Assembly: GCF_030272615.1 (NCBI RefSeq)
Contig: NC_081409.1
Span: 913,879,840-913,943,839 of the forward strand
Origin: Cryptomeria japonica
Lineage: Eukaryota > Streptophyta > Pinopsida > Cupressales > Cupressaceae
Length of the DNA: 64,000 bases
Direction of reading: 5' to 3'
Shown here: piece after piece, positions 11,442 to 22,637 of the stretch
Layout: the number at the start of each line of letters is the position of its first letter
Numbering within the stretch: the first letter of the stretch is position 1
Position numbers and translations under genes: made by a program
Notes under the pieces: model-generated
Seen by the model: the letters and a program-made list of their open reading frames with translations, nothing else
What the model was told of the DNA's origin: nothing
The model's database searches: none

Positions 11442-13152
11442 GAAAATCACACAAAAACATGGCAACACCTTGTACATATTCATTCAAGTAGATGCAAAAC
11501 CAACATTAACATAGTACTCACACAATGACCATTTATCAATCGACCACACAATCCACATCCAACAAATCAGAAACTGTCTTTAAAAACAAGGATGCATCCT
11601 TCCTTACCAAAACAAAGACAAAAGTGACGTTTTCTTTGACAAGAAAATTATGTTAAGCTATCAAATGCTTGGTTGATTTGTGAGTACAATCATTTGTTTA
11701 TCTGTATCGGGATCTTTTCAGCATTGTTTTGTTTTGTTTGCGCATTATTTCTGATGAAGTTCTGGGGCATGTACTAATGGTGTCTACGTGGGAAGTTCAC
11801 TAGGCTACGTGATCTTATGCCAAATACAGTCATAGATCATTACGGCTTGCTGACTACAGCGTATACCTCGACCATATGAGCATGAACCATTACCAAGGAT
11901 CCATATTCTTTATTCTTTATGTATATACTATTTGTTTACAGGTACAATTCTCTTTCTTTGGTTCCTCCTACCTCATCCAAACTGGATAAAGGTTTTATCT
12001 CTTATTACGGTATGCACTTGTCTCGGGATATGATCAGCCTAAGATCAAGGAGGACGTTCCAAGTCATGCATGAAAGGAGATAATCCTTATCTGTTCCGCA
12101 AGCAATACTCAGGTCAACTTGATCCATTATATCAAGTTGCTTGTATTAACTTGCTATATCAAATCCATGTAAGAAATACTCTGGTCATCTTGAATCATTA
12201 TGTCAAGATGCTTGTATTCTCTTCCAACATTTTAAAGCTCAATGATGAAAATAGAGCACTATGGATCGTCATTCCATCTCATCTATATATACTGCATTTC
12301 GTTGCATTCCAACCATCCATACATTCATAATAGCTGCATATCATGCATACATAGTCATAATAATGCATACTCTATTTTCCTCTTCTTCCATAGGAATGAG
12401 TCATAAGTCCTCCATATCTTCTATCTAACATCAAATCCCCCCTCACCCTCCCTATCTTGATCATCAACATCATCCTAATCCCTTCATTGCTTCCCATCCT
12501 CACTCATCCACAAAATTAAGCCAGTTACTCTGTCTACACAGATACATCGACTCCCACACACCTAGACTATCAACAGATACTCTGATCAAGTATCTTCGGG
12601 TCTCAACAGGTAATCGATTATGGTAATCCTAGACTACATCAGGCATTTATCACAATGACCTAGTCTCAACGGGGCTGCCATGATTCCCCACAACCATCCA
12701 TCACACGCACACACTATCAATTGATCAAACCAATCAAACACAATCACATCGGACAATTACATCAATTGTCTAAGTCTCAACGAGTATTTTGCTTCATATA
12801 CCTTGACTTCATCGGGCAATTACATCAATTGTCTAAGTCACATCAGGTCACTTTGCTTCACTTACTCACACTTTATCATGTCCAAGCGACCAACTGACAT
12901 CAACTGTCACGCTTTGACTTGACCGGGGCAATTAAACCGATTGCACCAGATTGTCTAACCAATTTTGATCAATTGTATAGCATCAATCCAAACCCCACAC
13001 TACATCTGCTATGTATCTCTTGCATGACCTCAGGGTACTCATTGGCTTGTTGTTTCTTCATATTCACTCCATTTTCTCACATTCTTTCATCATTAGTTCT
13101 AATTTCTTCTATTCTACCTCCCCTCCGCTTTTCATTTTTTTTCGAGAGATCG

Positions 13153-13176
13153 CCCGATTTTTCAAAAAAAAATCGG
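13153..13176. other. hairpin CCGATTTTT / AAAAATCGG
   Basis: A 9-bp perfect inverted repeat with a short A-rich loop, followed within 15 bases by the palindrome CCCTCGAGGG. It lies about 110 bp before the polypurine tract of the gypsy element. Role unknown. Confidence 0.6.
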
Positions 13177-13280
13177 TCCATCCCTCGAGGGGGCATACCA
13201 CCCATTAAATTTACATTTTATGGGGCATTTCTTCACACCTATTTTTCTTTCTTTGAAACGACACGATAAACTGCACCGTC

Positions 13281-13295
13281 TCAAAGAGGGGCAAA
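13281..13295 (+). other. polypurine tract of the gypsy element
   Basis: TCAAAGAGGGGCAAA lies directly before the TGTAG that starts the 3' LTR. It should prime plus-strand DNA synthesis. Confidence 0.85.
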
Positions 13296-13602
13296 TGTAG
13301 TCACATAAATCTGTCCACTTAATTAAATGAATACTTAGTATTTATTTGATTATTTAACCATCAATTAATAATTAATTAAATTAATATTTAATTAATTCAT
13401 CTTAACCCTATTCTCCTATTAATTAAATAAATTATTCAATTTATTTGATTTAATTCACTTAACCAAATTCAGACCATTAATTAAATAAATAAATCATATT
13501 TATTTAATTAAATCTTCTCTCACATTTAAATAAATTAATATTTATTTAAAACCCCCAAAATCCCACCTCTCACATTTAAATAAATAAATCATTTATTTAA
13601 AT

Positions 13603-13760
13603 CACCTTTATCCTCCACCCACTTGTATTTTCCTACAAAAGCAAGTTGCACAATTATTTTAAATAAATAATTTATTTAAAACACCTTTATCCTCCACCCA
13701 CTTGTATTTTCCTACAAAAGCAAGTTGCACAACTATTTTAAATAAATTATTTATTTAAAA
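13603..13760 (+). repeat. 79-bp tandem duplication in the gypsy LTR
   Basis: Two nearly identical units start CACCTTTATCC at 13603 and 13682 and include the segment TTTTCCTACAAAAGCAAG. They lie in the U3 part of the LTR; the matching part of the 5' LTR is outside the window. Confidence 0.85.
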
Positions 13761-14190
13761 TCCTATTTATCCTCACCCACTTGAAACCTTTAATGGTTTC
13801 CCTTAAAGTATTCAAACTTGATGACTTTAAAGTCTTCAAACTTGATGGCTTCCTTCTATAGTCTTCTTAAGACTTTAATGGTTTTCCTTAAAGTCTTCAA
13901 GCCTTTAATGTTTCCCCTCAAAGTCTTCAAGCATTTTAATGCTTTATCTTCCTTTTTCTCATTTAAATAAATTAATATTTATTTGAATATTTATCCAAAT
14001 ACAACTTGCACACATTTATTGAAATAAATGAATTTTTATTTTAATAAAATCCTATTTTCCCTCACCCACCAAATCCACTTGCAAAATCTAATCCCCTTCT
14101 AGATTCTTCTAACCCCTTCCTAATTAACTTAATCCATCCCCTAATTATTGTCACATTCCTAAGCAAAATGGAGTCACTTCTCAAAGCCTA

Positions 14191-14347
14191 AAAGTCTTTG
14201 ATAACCATTAAAGGCTTTCAACCTTCAACCACTAAATGTCTCAAAGTCTTGGATAACCTTTGAAAGCTTCCAACCTTCAACCACTAAATGGCTCAAAGTC
14301 TTTGATAACCATTGAAGGCTTTCAACCTTCAACCACTTAATCCCCAA
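14191..14347 (+). repeat. 52-bp tandem triplication in the gypsy LTR
   Basis: Three imperfect 52-bp units, each starting AAAGTCTT and containing CAACCTTCAACCACT, mirrored in the 5' LTR at 263-419. Placed upstream of the TATA box, so they could be enhancer-like (inference). Confidence 0.85.
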
Positions 14348-15191
14348 AGTCTCCAATAACCATTAATGGTTACCTCAAACCCTCCCACATGGTTAAAACA
14401 TTTGTTTTGACTCAACCTCTAGCCAACCCAAGGGTCTCATCAAGCCTTTAATGCTTTGACCATGATTATCTCTTAATCATTTGCACAAAGGTTTATCCTT
14501 GCATTAACTCCTAATCCAGTGGGTAATCCTAATTTAGGCTTGACCCTTACCTTCTAGATAACCATGAGGTCTCCTCAGGCATTTAATGCCTCCAACCTCT
14601 TCTCTCAACTCAATCTTATGTTGACACTTGTCACCATTTCATTGGTGCAAATTGTGCACATGGATCCCCAACTTTCAAGCTTGACCCTTGATTAAACCTT
14701 TCAATCCTGGCCATCCATTGCTCCATTTTTCCTATAAATAGAGCCCATTCCTTCATAATCCAGATCCTGAAAACTTGTATGCATTTAGGCTATAGACATT
14801 TTTAGAGAGCATTTAGCATAGCATAACTAAAATCTTGTCTTTTTGGTAAAATTAATCATTTTAGCATCAATAGCATAGTATTTAGCTTTTCATTTCATAT
14901 TTGAAGCTTAATATTAAATCTCAATCCTCCATAAGCATCCATAGTGCAAAAAAGCTGCTGAGAGCTACACTCATTTGGGACTTGGAGAGGAGAGGAACAA
15001 GGGAGGAGCAACTATGAGCATCTTGATTAGCTATTTTATTCTATGTTTATATGCTTTCTATTTCATGCTTAATATCTCTCTTGATATGCCTGTTTAGGAT
15101 AATCTTTTGTTGCTAACACTAACGTTTGTTTCTTGTGCTCTTGTGTGTGTTGCCATCAAACAGATTTTCTAATCCTTTTTGCAGAGCATCA

Positions 15192-15609
15192 CTTGTCTTT
15201 CAAGTTCTTGTTCATTATTTTGGGATTGCACCAAACTAGTTTTCAACATATCATTCTCATGGGCCAATCTGTCACATTCCTCATATTTGTTCTTCAGAGA
15301 TGTAGCAAGATTTTCTTCTTTCTTCTTTCTATCCTCGATATCCTTAGACATTGTCATTGTCAGGTCTTGCATTTCATTTTGCATGAGCATGTTTGCTTGA
15401 CTCAACTTTTGACATTGTTCCTTGAGAGCATTATCATCATCTTGTTTTTGCAGAAGTTCCTTCCTTTTAGCTTGAGCAGATGATAACCTTTCTTGCAGGA
15501 CAAGAATGAATTCATTTGCAGAATTCGGTTCATCTTGCAGTTTCAAGTTCTTCATCCTTTCAACATCATAATCCTCAAGAGCCATCTTGAGTTGCTTCTC
15601 CATAGCCAT
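15192..15609 (-). pseudogene. truncated coiled-coil ORF1 of the minus-strand LTR element
   Basis: The frame starts at ATG 15609-15607 (MAMEKQLKMALEDYD) and stays open for about 139 codons until the gypsy element truncates it. It is almost entirely charged heptad-like coiled coil rich in Glu, Lys, Leu and Gln. It aligns along its length with the start of element N ORF1: both have the KQL..AL.DYD opening, a conserved NEMQDLT/NEMQDMT block and an END(M/L)LKT block. By analogy with N it would continue into zinc knuckles and act as a gag-like nucleic-acid binding protein (inference). Unlike the N copy it has no stop in the visible part. Codons beyond 15192 in the track come from the gypsy LTR and are not its own. 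Confidence 0.7.
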
Positions 15610-15669
15610 GCCTAAAGATTATGGTTTCAGGATCTTCCTCAAGCTATTAAACTTCCTCCAAGGTACCGG

Positions 15670-15681
15670 GCTCTGATACCA
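15670..15681 (-). other. primer-binding site of the minus-strand LTR element
   Basis: On the minus strand TGGTATCAGAGC follows the LTR end after two bases; this is the classic initiator-tRNA-Met complement used by copia-type elements. Confidence 0.85.
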
Positions 15682-15683
15682 AT

Positions 15684-16572
15684 TGTTGGGATCCAAGAAC
15701 ACTGAGAGTGGGGGGTGGGGAGGGGGTGAATCAGTGTTCTGTCGATAAGATATGATTTTATGCCTTTATACCCAACACACTTAAACCGGTAAACAAATAA
15801 ACATATAACTTGAAGCAAATGAACCATCCACATGAATGAACACCATAACACACAAAATTTATACGTGGAAAAACTACGGTGGGATTTGTGACCCACAATA
15901 TCAATTCACTAGCCATATGAAAGATATTACATATAATGGGGGCCTGCACATGTAGGAAGGCACACTGCCTAGAGCACATGCTCATCACTAAAGAGTCTCA
16001 CTGACTACAAGCTTCTGCTGAAGTAAAACAATGAAAGTGAATTCACAAAATGCATTTGCTATACCAAAAAGAGTTCCGGTTATAGCTCTGCTATGTATCG
16101 GTTCATAAACCCTGAACACTACTACCGGTATCACCTTCCCTCCAAGAATGTCTTACAAATATTTACAGATCATTTCATGATACAACATTTGCATACAAAT
16201 GATCTTCGCATTCCACAATCCTCACAAGTTCTATCCTCGCATCATAATTGCTTCTTGTTCACACACATATATCATAATGATCTAATACACTGATCTATAT
16301 ACCCATACAAACGATATGCCTTATGTCGGCTTACAATACATTACAAAGATATACAATGTCGAACTTATGCAATAATTACAAAATGATTTTCTAAATAAAT
16401 CTTCCTTGATGTCGGCTTCCCTGAAGTGTTGGATGCCAGTGCCGATATAGCCCTGAATGCTCCAAAGTCGGTGTCTTTCGGTAATGCCTCCTAATGCCGG
16501 TAAATGACTCCCATCAAATCTTGTTGCCATCAATGACAACAAAATGAATCCAATGAGTGTCAATTGCCAACA
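15684..16572 (-). repeat. LTR of the minus-strand element (889 bp)
   Basis: Minus-strand sequence begins TGTTGGCAATTGACAC and ends CCCAACA. It carries the CACCCCCT...CTCTCAGTG motif near its end, as the other copia-like LTRs here do, and GTTGTCATTGATGGCAAC near its start (plus coordinates 16523-16540). Confidence 0.8.
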
Positions 16573-18380
16573 ATGATAATCCATAAGAAACTCATTCTAA
16601 TAAACTTTGCAACACAAAAGAGACAAACATAAGAATGTAGTTGGAGGCTAATGTGCTCACACGGAGGAACCAAAAGAGAGAAGAATGCCAAAGGAAGAGA
16701 TTGGTGAGTTGTTTGGGTTCGTCTTTAGTGTATTCCATTGGCTTGGGCAAGTTACAAGCGACAATGCTAAAAAAATGACCACCAAAAAAGAAATTTTCAC
16801 GAGACACTAACATGTCACACTAGTGTTTGGATAATTTAAACTCAAACAATGATGAGAAACTACAAAAGCACAAGGCTAACATAAATGTGACATCAAAATT
16901 GATAAAAGGACACCATAAGAAATAAGAACTAACTATGTGGAGAAGGAGAAAGGCTATGCAGGGGCTAAAATGAGCCTATAAATAGGCTAAGGGATCAAAC
17001 ACCATAGTGAGGAGAAAATATACCATGAAATTACAAGTGTATACAATATTTGATGTTACAAGGTGATACTCCTTTGTTTCATACTCCTATGAAGTATAAA
17101 ATTTTATCCCCTTTAGATATGATATTGCAACTACTATTCCAACTTCCCATGTGGCTTCTTCTAGTGCACCTTCCCCTTTTGTAGCAAAAAGTGATCTTGT
17201 TTTGTTATCTTCTATAAGTGTTTCTTAGATACTAGGTTGTTTGCTCTCCATGCTCACTTCTTTACTTCTTCTAGTTATCAATTCTTTGGTCATGAACACT
17301 TAGAGCATTAAGTTTCCTTAAACAATGTGTTAGCTCCTTCTTTATTGGAATCTTCCATTCTTGATTGGGTTTTTCCTTTCATTGAGGATTTTTTTTATCA
17401 AATGTGGCTAGCTTATATAGTCATTTAAATTACATTATGGTTCAACATAGGATGCCTTTGGAGCATAAGAAGCCATCTTTGAAGATAGTTCTCAAGTCTC
17501 AAAAGAAATCTAGTAGGGGTACTAAGTTATGTGCAAGTTAATTCTCATGTTTCATTTCCTCTCCTCACAGAGACTGGCTCTATTTGAAGTAGTTTCTTCT
17601 CTTCAATACTATTAGGCTTTGTTGTTTATTTGTTCCTTATTATGGGTACAGGTTCTAATAGAACCCACGACTATTTTAACTAAAAAACCTACCATCAACA
17701 ATTTTAGTAATGATAAAAGAAAAAATACACAATAGATAACTAAGCCCTAGTTCAATTAACATATATTAATCATTGTACCAAATCTTTGAAACAAAGTCCA
17801 TTCCACAAAATAGACACTTTTATGTCAAGGAGTGTAACAAAAACTCTTTAAATAAATCTGATGGTCATTTACATTTCAAATCTTCATTACATAAGTAGTG
17901 ACAATGACATATATATATATATATATATATATCTAAAATCACAAAAAAAGTTCTTAAAATACATTACTTTCTCAACCTATCTATACATACAATTTCACTT
18001 TCTTCAAAAATAGATTCATATATGTAGATGGACCTTACAATTTCACTTTCTTCAAAAATAGATTCATATATGTAGGTGGACCTTAGAACACATACATAGG
18101 AAGGAAGACTATTTCAATTAATTTATAAGGACTTATAATTTTATTGAAGTTTTTTAAACAATATTAATTTTAACTTATTAAAAAAAAAATTCTATATAGA
18201 TACCTTACAATAAACTATTTAACATTTTAGATAAATACTAAATAATAAGAAAAGAAGTTATAAACTAGACTCATAATCCGAAATTCTGAAATGCTAATTT
18301 TTTCTATATCCAAACTACTAATATTAGCGATTACACCTAATTTGCCAGTTTCTGGGGTAAAAATCCATACGTTAAGTGCA
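16573..18380. other. intergenic spacer upstream of the cyclin gene
   Basis: AT-rich spacer with no convincing gene or element. It holds an (AT)n microsatellite at about 17909-17932 and a 48-bp direct duplication at 17990-18085. Confidence 0.5.
17990..18085. repeat. 48-bp tandem duplication
   Basis: Units 17990-18037 and 18038-18085, both starting CAATTTCACTTTCTTC, differ by one base (TAGATGG against TAGGTGG). It lies about 400 bp upstream of the cyclin promoter elements. Confidence 0.85.
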
Positions 18381-18385
18381 GTGAA

Positions 18386-18477
18386 TTGCCCGCGTTAAAT
18401 TTAGCGGGGAGTTAGAGTTACCCGCCAAAATTGAAACCTCAAAACGAAGCGGGGAAAAGTGATTTTTTCCGCGAAAA
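18386..18477 (+). promoter_or_regulatory. E2F-type site cluster of the cyclin D promoter
   Basis: Three matches to the E2F consensus TTTSSCGS or its complement occur within 92 bp: TTGCCCGCG (18386-18394, weaker), CCCGCCAAAA (18421-18430, complement of TTTTGGCGGG) and the overlapping double site TTTTTTCCGCGAAAA (18463-18477). They end 24 bp before the TATA box. Plant E2F/DP factors bind such sites, so the gene may be S-phase or RBR/E2F controlled (inference). Confidence 0.65.
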
Positions 18478-18500
18478 TAAGAAAGGAAAAATATCCCTGC

Positions 18501-18507
18501 TATAAAT
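18501..18507 (+). promoter_or_regulatory. TATA box of the cyclin D gene
   Basis: TATAAAT preceded by CCCTGC and just downstream of the E2F cluster. A start about 30 bp downstream would give a leader of roughly 600 nt before ATG 19127. Confidence 0.6.
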
Positions 18508-18606
18508 CACGGTGGAGAGGGCGACGGGAATAACGACAAAAAAAAATTCCGTCGATTGACGCCCAGCGTTCTGTTTGTCCAGTCCCCTGCTAGAGGAAAG
18601 CAAGAT

Positions 18607-18702
18607 ATGCTCACAAGTATGGACTAGAACTCTTCAGAAAACTCACCCATGCTATTCATGGCAACAATGAACGGCACATTCTCTGAAAATACCTGTTTCT
18701 GA
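18607..18702 (+). promoter_or_regulatory. two short upstream ORFs in the cyclin D leader
   Basis: If the leader is unspliced it holds ATG 18607 with stop TAG 18625-18627 (six codons) and ATG 18649 with stop TGA 18700-18702 (17 codons, MLFMATMNGTFSENTCF). Both precede the main start by more than 400 nt and could lower translation. No transcript evidence is available, and a 5'UTR intron could remove them. Confidence 0.35.
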
Positions 18703-19126
18703 GGGATTTCGCTTGGATTTGGCCAGATTTTTACCTGGCCGGGTTCAATCTGTGGAAATCTCATTTGATTGTGGGTTTTTCATCTTTTCTTTTGAAGGTT
18801 GTTTCTGCTGTCAAAAATTGCAATTTTTGAAATCTAGTTTCTGCAGATATGTATAAGATTGTGGAAATGTAATGCAAATTTGTAAATTTTAAAAGGATCG
18901 GTCAAGGATCTATGCAGAGGTTGGAAGATTTTTCATAATCTTTTATGCAGATGGTTAAATTTGCTGTTTGATGCATTTTGTAAAAAATAATGCATATTTG
19001 GAGGGCGAAACTGTGACGTTTGATTCTTCGGAATCAAGACAGCGATGATGAACTGTATTCGATAGGGGAGACGATGACAGTGGCAGACTTTGCTCTTTTG
19101 CAATTTGAGCGGATTGTATTGTAAAA

Positions 19127-20949
19127 ATGGCCCTTAGCTTTGACTGCTTGTCGAGCCTTTTGTGCGCGGAAGATGGAGGATGGGATGACGAGGTCGCGAG
19201 TTCGAGCTTTCCCGAGGACAAGGTCGAGACTTTAAAGTGCATCGAGCTCGCTGGATTGCCAGACTTTCCTGTCGAGGATGATGAAATGGTGTCTTTCTTA
19301 GTGCAGAAAGAGAAAGAGCATCTTCCCCGGGAAGACTACGTGGAGCGTTACAGAAACCGCGCTTTAGATGTCACGGCTCGTCGAGAAGCGATCAGCTGGA
19401 TGCACAAGGTACATTGGAGCTGACTCTCGGGAGGATTAAGATTTTGAATTTTGTTGCAGATTCTTAAATTCATTAACTTGCTGTTTAGATTGCGCGGTGG
19501 TAACCGGATCCGTGAAATCGGATTGCATTCATTGCAAGAGAATCTTTGCTTTGAATCAAATTTGCTTTTCTGCATTCGAATTAAGGAGAGCATTTTGTTT
19601 GCAGGTTCAAGAGCATCATAATTTCAGACCGCTTACATTATACTTATCTGTAAATTACCTGGATCGATTCCTGTCAATCTATCAATTGCCGGTAACGCAT
19701 CCCTTGAAGCCTCACAGCTACATTCTGCATTGAATTTTAACTATTATGGTATTAAAGTTTTCTTTGCGTTGTCTTGTAATTCTTTTGTAAACAGCAAGGT
19801 TTAGGCTGGCCGTTACAGTTATTATCGGTTGCGTGCCTCTCACTGGCAGCTAAAATGGAGGAGACAGAGGTTCCGTCACTCACTGATTTGCAGGTAAAAT
19901 AGTATTTCAGCTTCTTCTCACAGTTCAATAATTTTGATATGGTAAAAGCTGAGTAATTACATTATACATAAGTTTGGTTATGGCAAAAGCTCAATACTTT
20001 CTATTTTCAACTAATCTTCAGGTCGGAGACGCAAAATTTGTTTTCGAAGCGCGGACAATATACAGAATGGAAGTCCTAATCCTGACAACATTAAAATGGA
20101 GATTATGCTCCATTACACCATTTAACTTCATTGATTACCTCTTGTACAGACTGAAAGGCACCAGCGCAGTGCCTCATGACTTGATATCTCGAACAATCGC
20201 CTTCATAATCAATACTAATAGAGGTAGAAAGGAACAGTATTCAATTACAGTACAAAACGTTTGGAATGAAATTTGTGCAATCTTTATTAATAAATATATC
20301 TTTCGGTTTCAACAAGTGCTCATTCAATGCATTCGATTTTGCAGCGATTGATTTCTTGGTTCATCAGCCATCATCGATTGCTGCGGCAGCTGTTATGTGT
20401 GCCTGTGAGGAAGTTTTACCGACAGAATCGGCAGATTACAAAGAAGCCATACTATCTTCCAAAGCAATCAACCAAGTATAATTTCAGCCTTAAATGGATC
20501 AATATTTTGTTTCGATAATGCCTTATTTTATCTTCAAACTTTAATTGTTTTGGTAGCAAATAGATTTTCCCGCAAATTCTGATTCATTTTCTTGAAATGC
20601 ATTCTCCTTCAAGAAAATACTCAAAATCTTTTGTAGCCCGCAGGTTGTGTTTGTATTGCGTTGATCGGATTCGCAGGGTAGATTCCTGGAAAACTGATCT
20701 TGTTTTTTTTTTTTGTTGTTTTGTTTTCTGCAGGAGAAGATCATTAACTGCTACAATTTAATGCAGCAGCTTGTGATGGATTTTTGCTCTACACCAAATA
20801 AGATTTCAAGTGGCACGCCTCACAGTCCAATCGGAGTACTGGACGCTGCGGCCTGTATCAGCAGTGAGAGCACTCAAAACACTAGTTCTTCTAAAAAGAG
20901 AAAAATCAGCCAAGGAAGATTGGGCAGGGCAGCAGATCAACGGTGGTAA
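19127..20949 (+). CDS. CYCD: D-type cyclin, six exons, 338 aa
   Basis: Exons: 19127-19408, 19605-19691, 19795-19893, 20022-20223, 20345-20475, 20734-20949. All introns are GT-AG, total 1,017 nt, and only intron 4 splits a codon. The product is the regulatory subunit of a G1 cyclin-dependent kinase that phosphorylates the retinoblastoma-related protein. Seen: LLCAE at residues 11-15, matching the LxCxE pocket-binding motif; the cyclin box from about 60, with LSVNYLDRF (108-116) and LAAKMEE (141-146); the CDK-contact pair Lys143 and Glu173; an Ala-rich helix in the C-terminal cyclin fold; TPHSP (295-299), a possible CDK phosphorylation site; and basic KKRK (321-324). Six exons and the sequence fit the plant D2/D4-like group better than the four-exon D3 type (family knowledge). 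No inactivating change is seen. Start chosen as the first ATG that places LxCxE near the N-terminus. Confidence 0.95.
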
Positions 20950-21400
20950 AAATGAAAACCCTCAAAAAAATATTATTAAGATTAATATTTATTATGATTG
21001 TTGTTACAAGGGATTTCTAATCCGGATCGGCATAGCTCGGGAGTGAGATTGTGATGTAAGTGAATGCGTTGATTTGAGTCAGTCAGTTGTCCGTCCGTCA
21101 TTGATTTGTTAACGGCGAGAGTGTTTTGGCGTGTTTGAGAGATTATTATAGGGGAGATTGATTATACATATATATAGATATAGGTATATTTTTGTGCAGA
21201 TATATACACAGGAAAGCAGGAGGGTTTTGGATTTGGTGTACTGTGAAGATAGAACTCCCACCAGGTTTCTTCTGTATTTCAGAGATTGAGATTGAGTTAT
21301 TCTATTGCAATTTGTTGACTACCCCATCGTTTATTTTCTCTGTAAACCCCAGTTGCTAATTATAAAAACAAAAAAATTCGTTGATTATATAATTCTGATT
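20950..21400 (+). other. probable 3'UTR of the cyclin D gene
   Basis: After TAA 20947-20949 the sequence is T- and A-rich with no coding frame. I see no perfect AATAAA with a clear cleavage site; plant signals are often degenerate, so the 3' end is left open, probably before about 21400. Confidence 0.35.
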
Positions 21401-22630
21401 CTACATTTTTCATGTCATCCTGATGCCAAAATTGATGCAATTGTTTAAAGAATGTATAAAGGCGAAAAGAGAATATCTTTATTGGTGCTGGATTAAATGG
21501 TTTTGTGGATAAGAATCTTTCTATGAGAGATTATATTATAATGTTAATTATGCCCTTAAAAGGATGAGAAGGTAAAATATAATTTCACAGTATCTCTCTT
21601 TTCATTGCCCAAAGGTGAAAACCCCTGTTAAAGAGACGAGTGGAGAAGCTCAAAAAACTCGGAATCTAACTTTAATTTTCCTTTCTAACAATGCCACTTT
21701 CTTTATTTACTTGTTTATTTTGCATTCCTATTGTGAACTTTCCTATTCCCTTTGGATGCTAAATATCTGCCTGCCACCACTTTGACCAATTTGTACAGAC
21801 AAACTCTCTTCCACCCAAAAGAAAAACTGATTATCCGTTCTTGGGGTTGGTAAAACTTTTTTGATTTACAATGACAATTAAAAGATTTTCCACAACTACC
21901 TATAATTAAAAGCATCTATAATCTGTTGGTGATAGGAATTTGAACGCGGTTTCACATATACCAAGCCTAAAGTGTTAAGGGCTTTTGGTCCAAGTAAAGC
22001 AAATGACTTTTAATCATTTATTAAATTAAAATGCTGACATTGCCATTATCAGCTTTCTATGGAAGATTACGTTTATTGGTTAAGCTACAAGGCGGCTCAA
22101 AGCTTAAAATTTAGTTTATGTACATGTTGCTCTTAATTATGAATTCATGGACGACATTGCTTTAATAAAATAATAATAAAAAACACTGAAACATGCCCCG
22201 CGATGTAATAGGAAACAACTCTTCACAATGTCGTGATTTTTCTATAAAATACAAACTATATTTTAAATATCATGCCACAACACGGCTTTTCTATTCACTG
22301 ATAGAACCACTTATTTTTTCAGAGGTTAGATGGTTAAATAGTTTTAATTTTCTCTTATCGTTAAAAAACGATAATGGCCAAAATGTTGGTGAAAAGTAGT
22401 CATCTCTAGAATCATAGGTTTGAAAAAACAAACATTATTAAAAATCTTCCAAGTCAAAGATTTTAAATTAACCCCACTTTAGAAACAATTGTTTTGAATC
22501 ATAATATTTATTTTATAATAATTATTTATACAAATAAATGATTAAAATAACTAATATCGATATCATGCTTGTGGTGTGGGGGTTGGAGCTGGGAAGCAAG
22601 AGGATGTTCAGTGGTCCTAAAGGAATGTGT
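21400..22630. other. AT-rich spacer
   Basis: No gene, repeat array or element boundary that I can support. Confidence 0.4.
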
Positions 22631-22637
22631 GGAACTC

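Larger units (their letters stand above)
11261..13280 (+). other. 3' untranslated region of the gypsy element
   Basis: Two kb without a convincing gene. It holds 30-bp A-rich tandem repeats (11322-11441), a degenerate duplication around 12105-12225 built on ATCAAGTTGCTTGTATT-like units, two copies of CAATTACATCAATTGTC (near 12755 and 12817; each internally palindromic), and an inverted repeat at 13153-13176. The longest frame (12919-13269, 116 codons) is low-complexity and shows no env-like features. Confidence 0.6.
1..15191 (+). mobile_element. Tat-lineage Ty3/gypsy LTR retrotransposon (5' end outside window)
   Basis: Order seen: partial 5' LTR, PBS, long leader, gag-PR, one in-frame stop, RT-RNaseH-second RNaseH-integrase, 2 kb untranslated stretch, PPT, complete 3' LTR. 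The second RNase H between RT and integrase, plus the very large size, place it in the Tat/Ogre-like branch of Ty3/gypsy (established family trait). From the 3' LTR length the whole element would be about 15.8 kb, with some 630 bp lying left of the window. The right-hand target duplication candidate is CTTGT at 15192-15196; its partner lies outside. It interrupts a minus-strand LTR element, so it is younger than that element. Confidence 0.95.
13296..15191 (+). repeat. 3' LTR of the gypsy element (1,896 bp)
   Basis: Starts TGTAGTCAC after the PPT and ends GCATCA. Its last 1,263 bp match window 1-1263 with three substitutions. The first part is very AT-rich with many TTTATTTAAT-type motifs and a 79-bp tandem duplication (13603-13760). 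Three 52-bp units lie at 14191-14347. TATAAATA at 14733-14740. Confidence 0.95.
15192..16572 (-). mobile_element. 5' part of a minus-strand LTR element (N-like family)
   Basis: Read on the minus strand: LTR (16572 down to 15684), PBS TGGTATCAGAGC, then a coiled-coil ORF cut off by the gypsy insertion at 15192. The rest would lie left of the window beyond the gypsy element. Its LTR begins TGTTGGCA and ends CCCAACA, and the ORF is related to ORF1 of element N at 31563, so it belongs to the same class. The possible flanking target duplicate on the right is ATGAT at 16573-16577. Confidence 0.8.

Noticed and set aside
12919-13269. 116-codon frame as an env-like gene of the gypsy element
   Set aside because: No signal peptide, no clear membrane anchor and codons overlap the palindromes near 13150; low complexity.
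17909-17932. (AT)n tract as a TATA box or origin
   Set aside because: Simple microsatellite about 600 bp from the better-placed TATAAAT.
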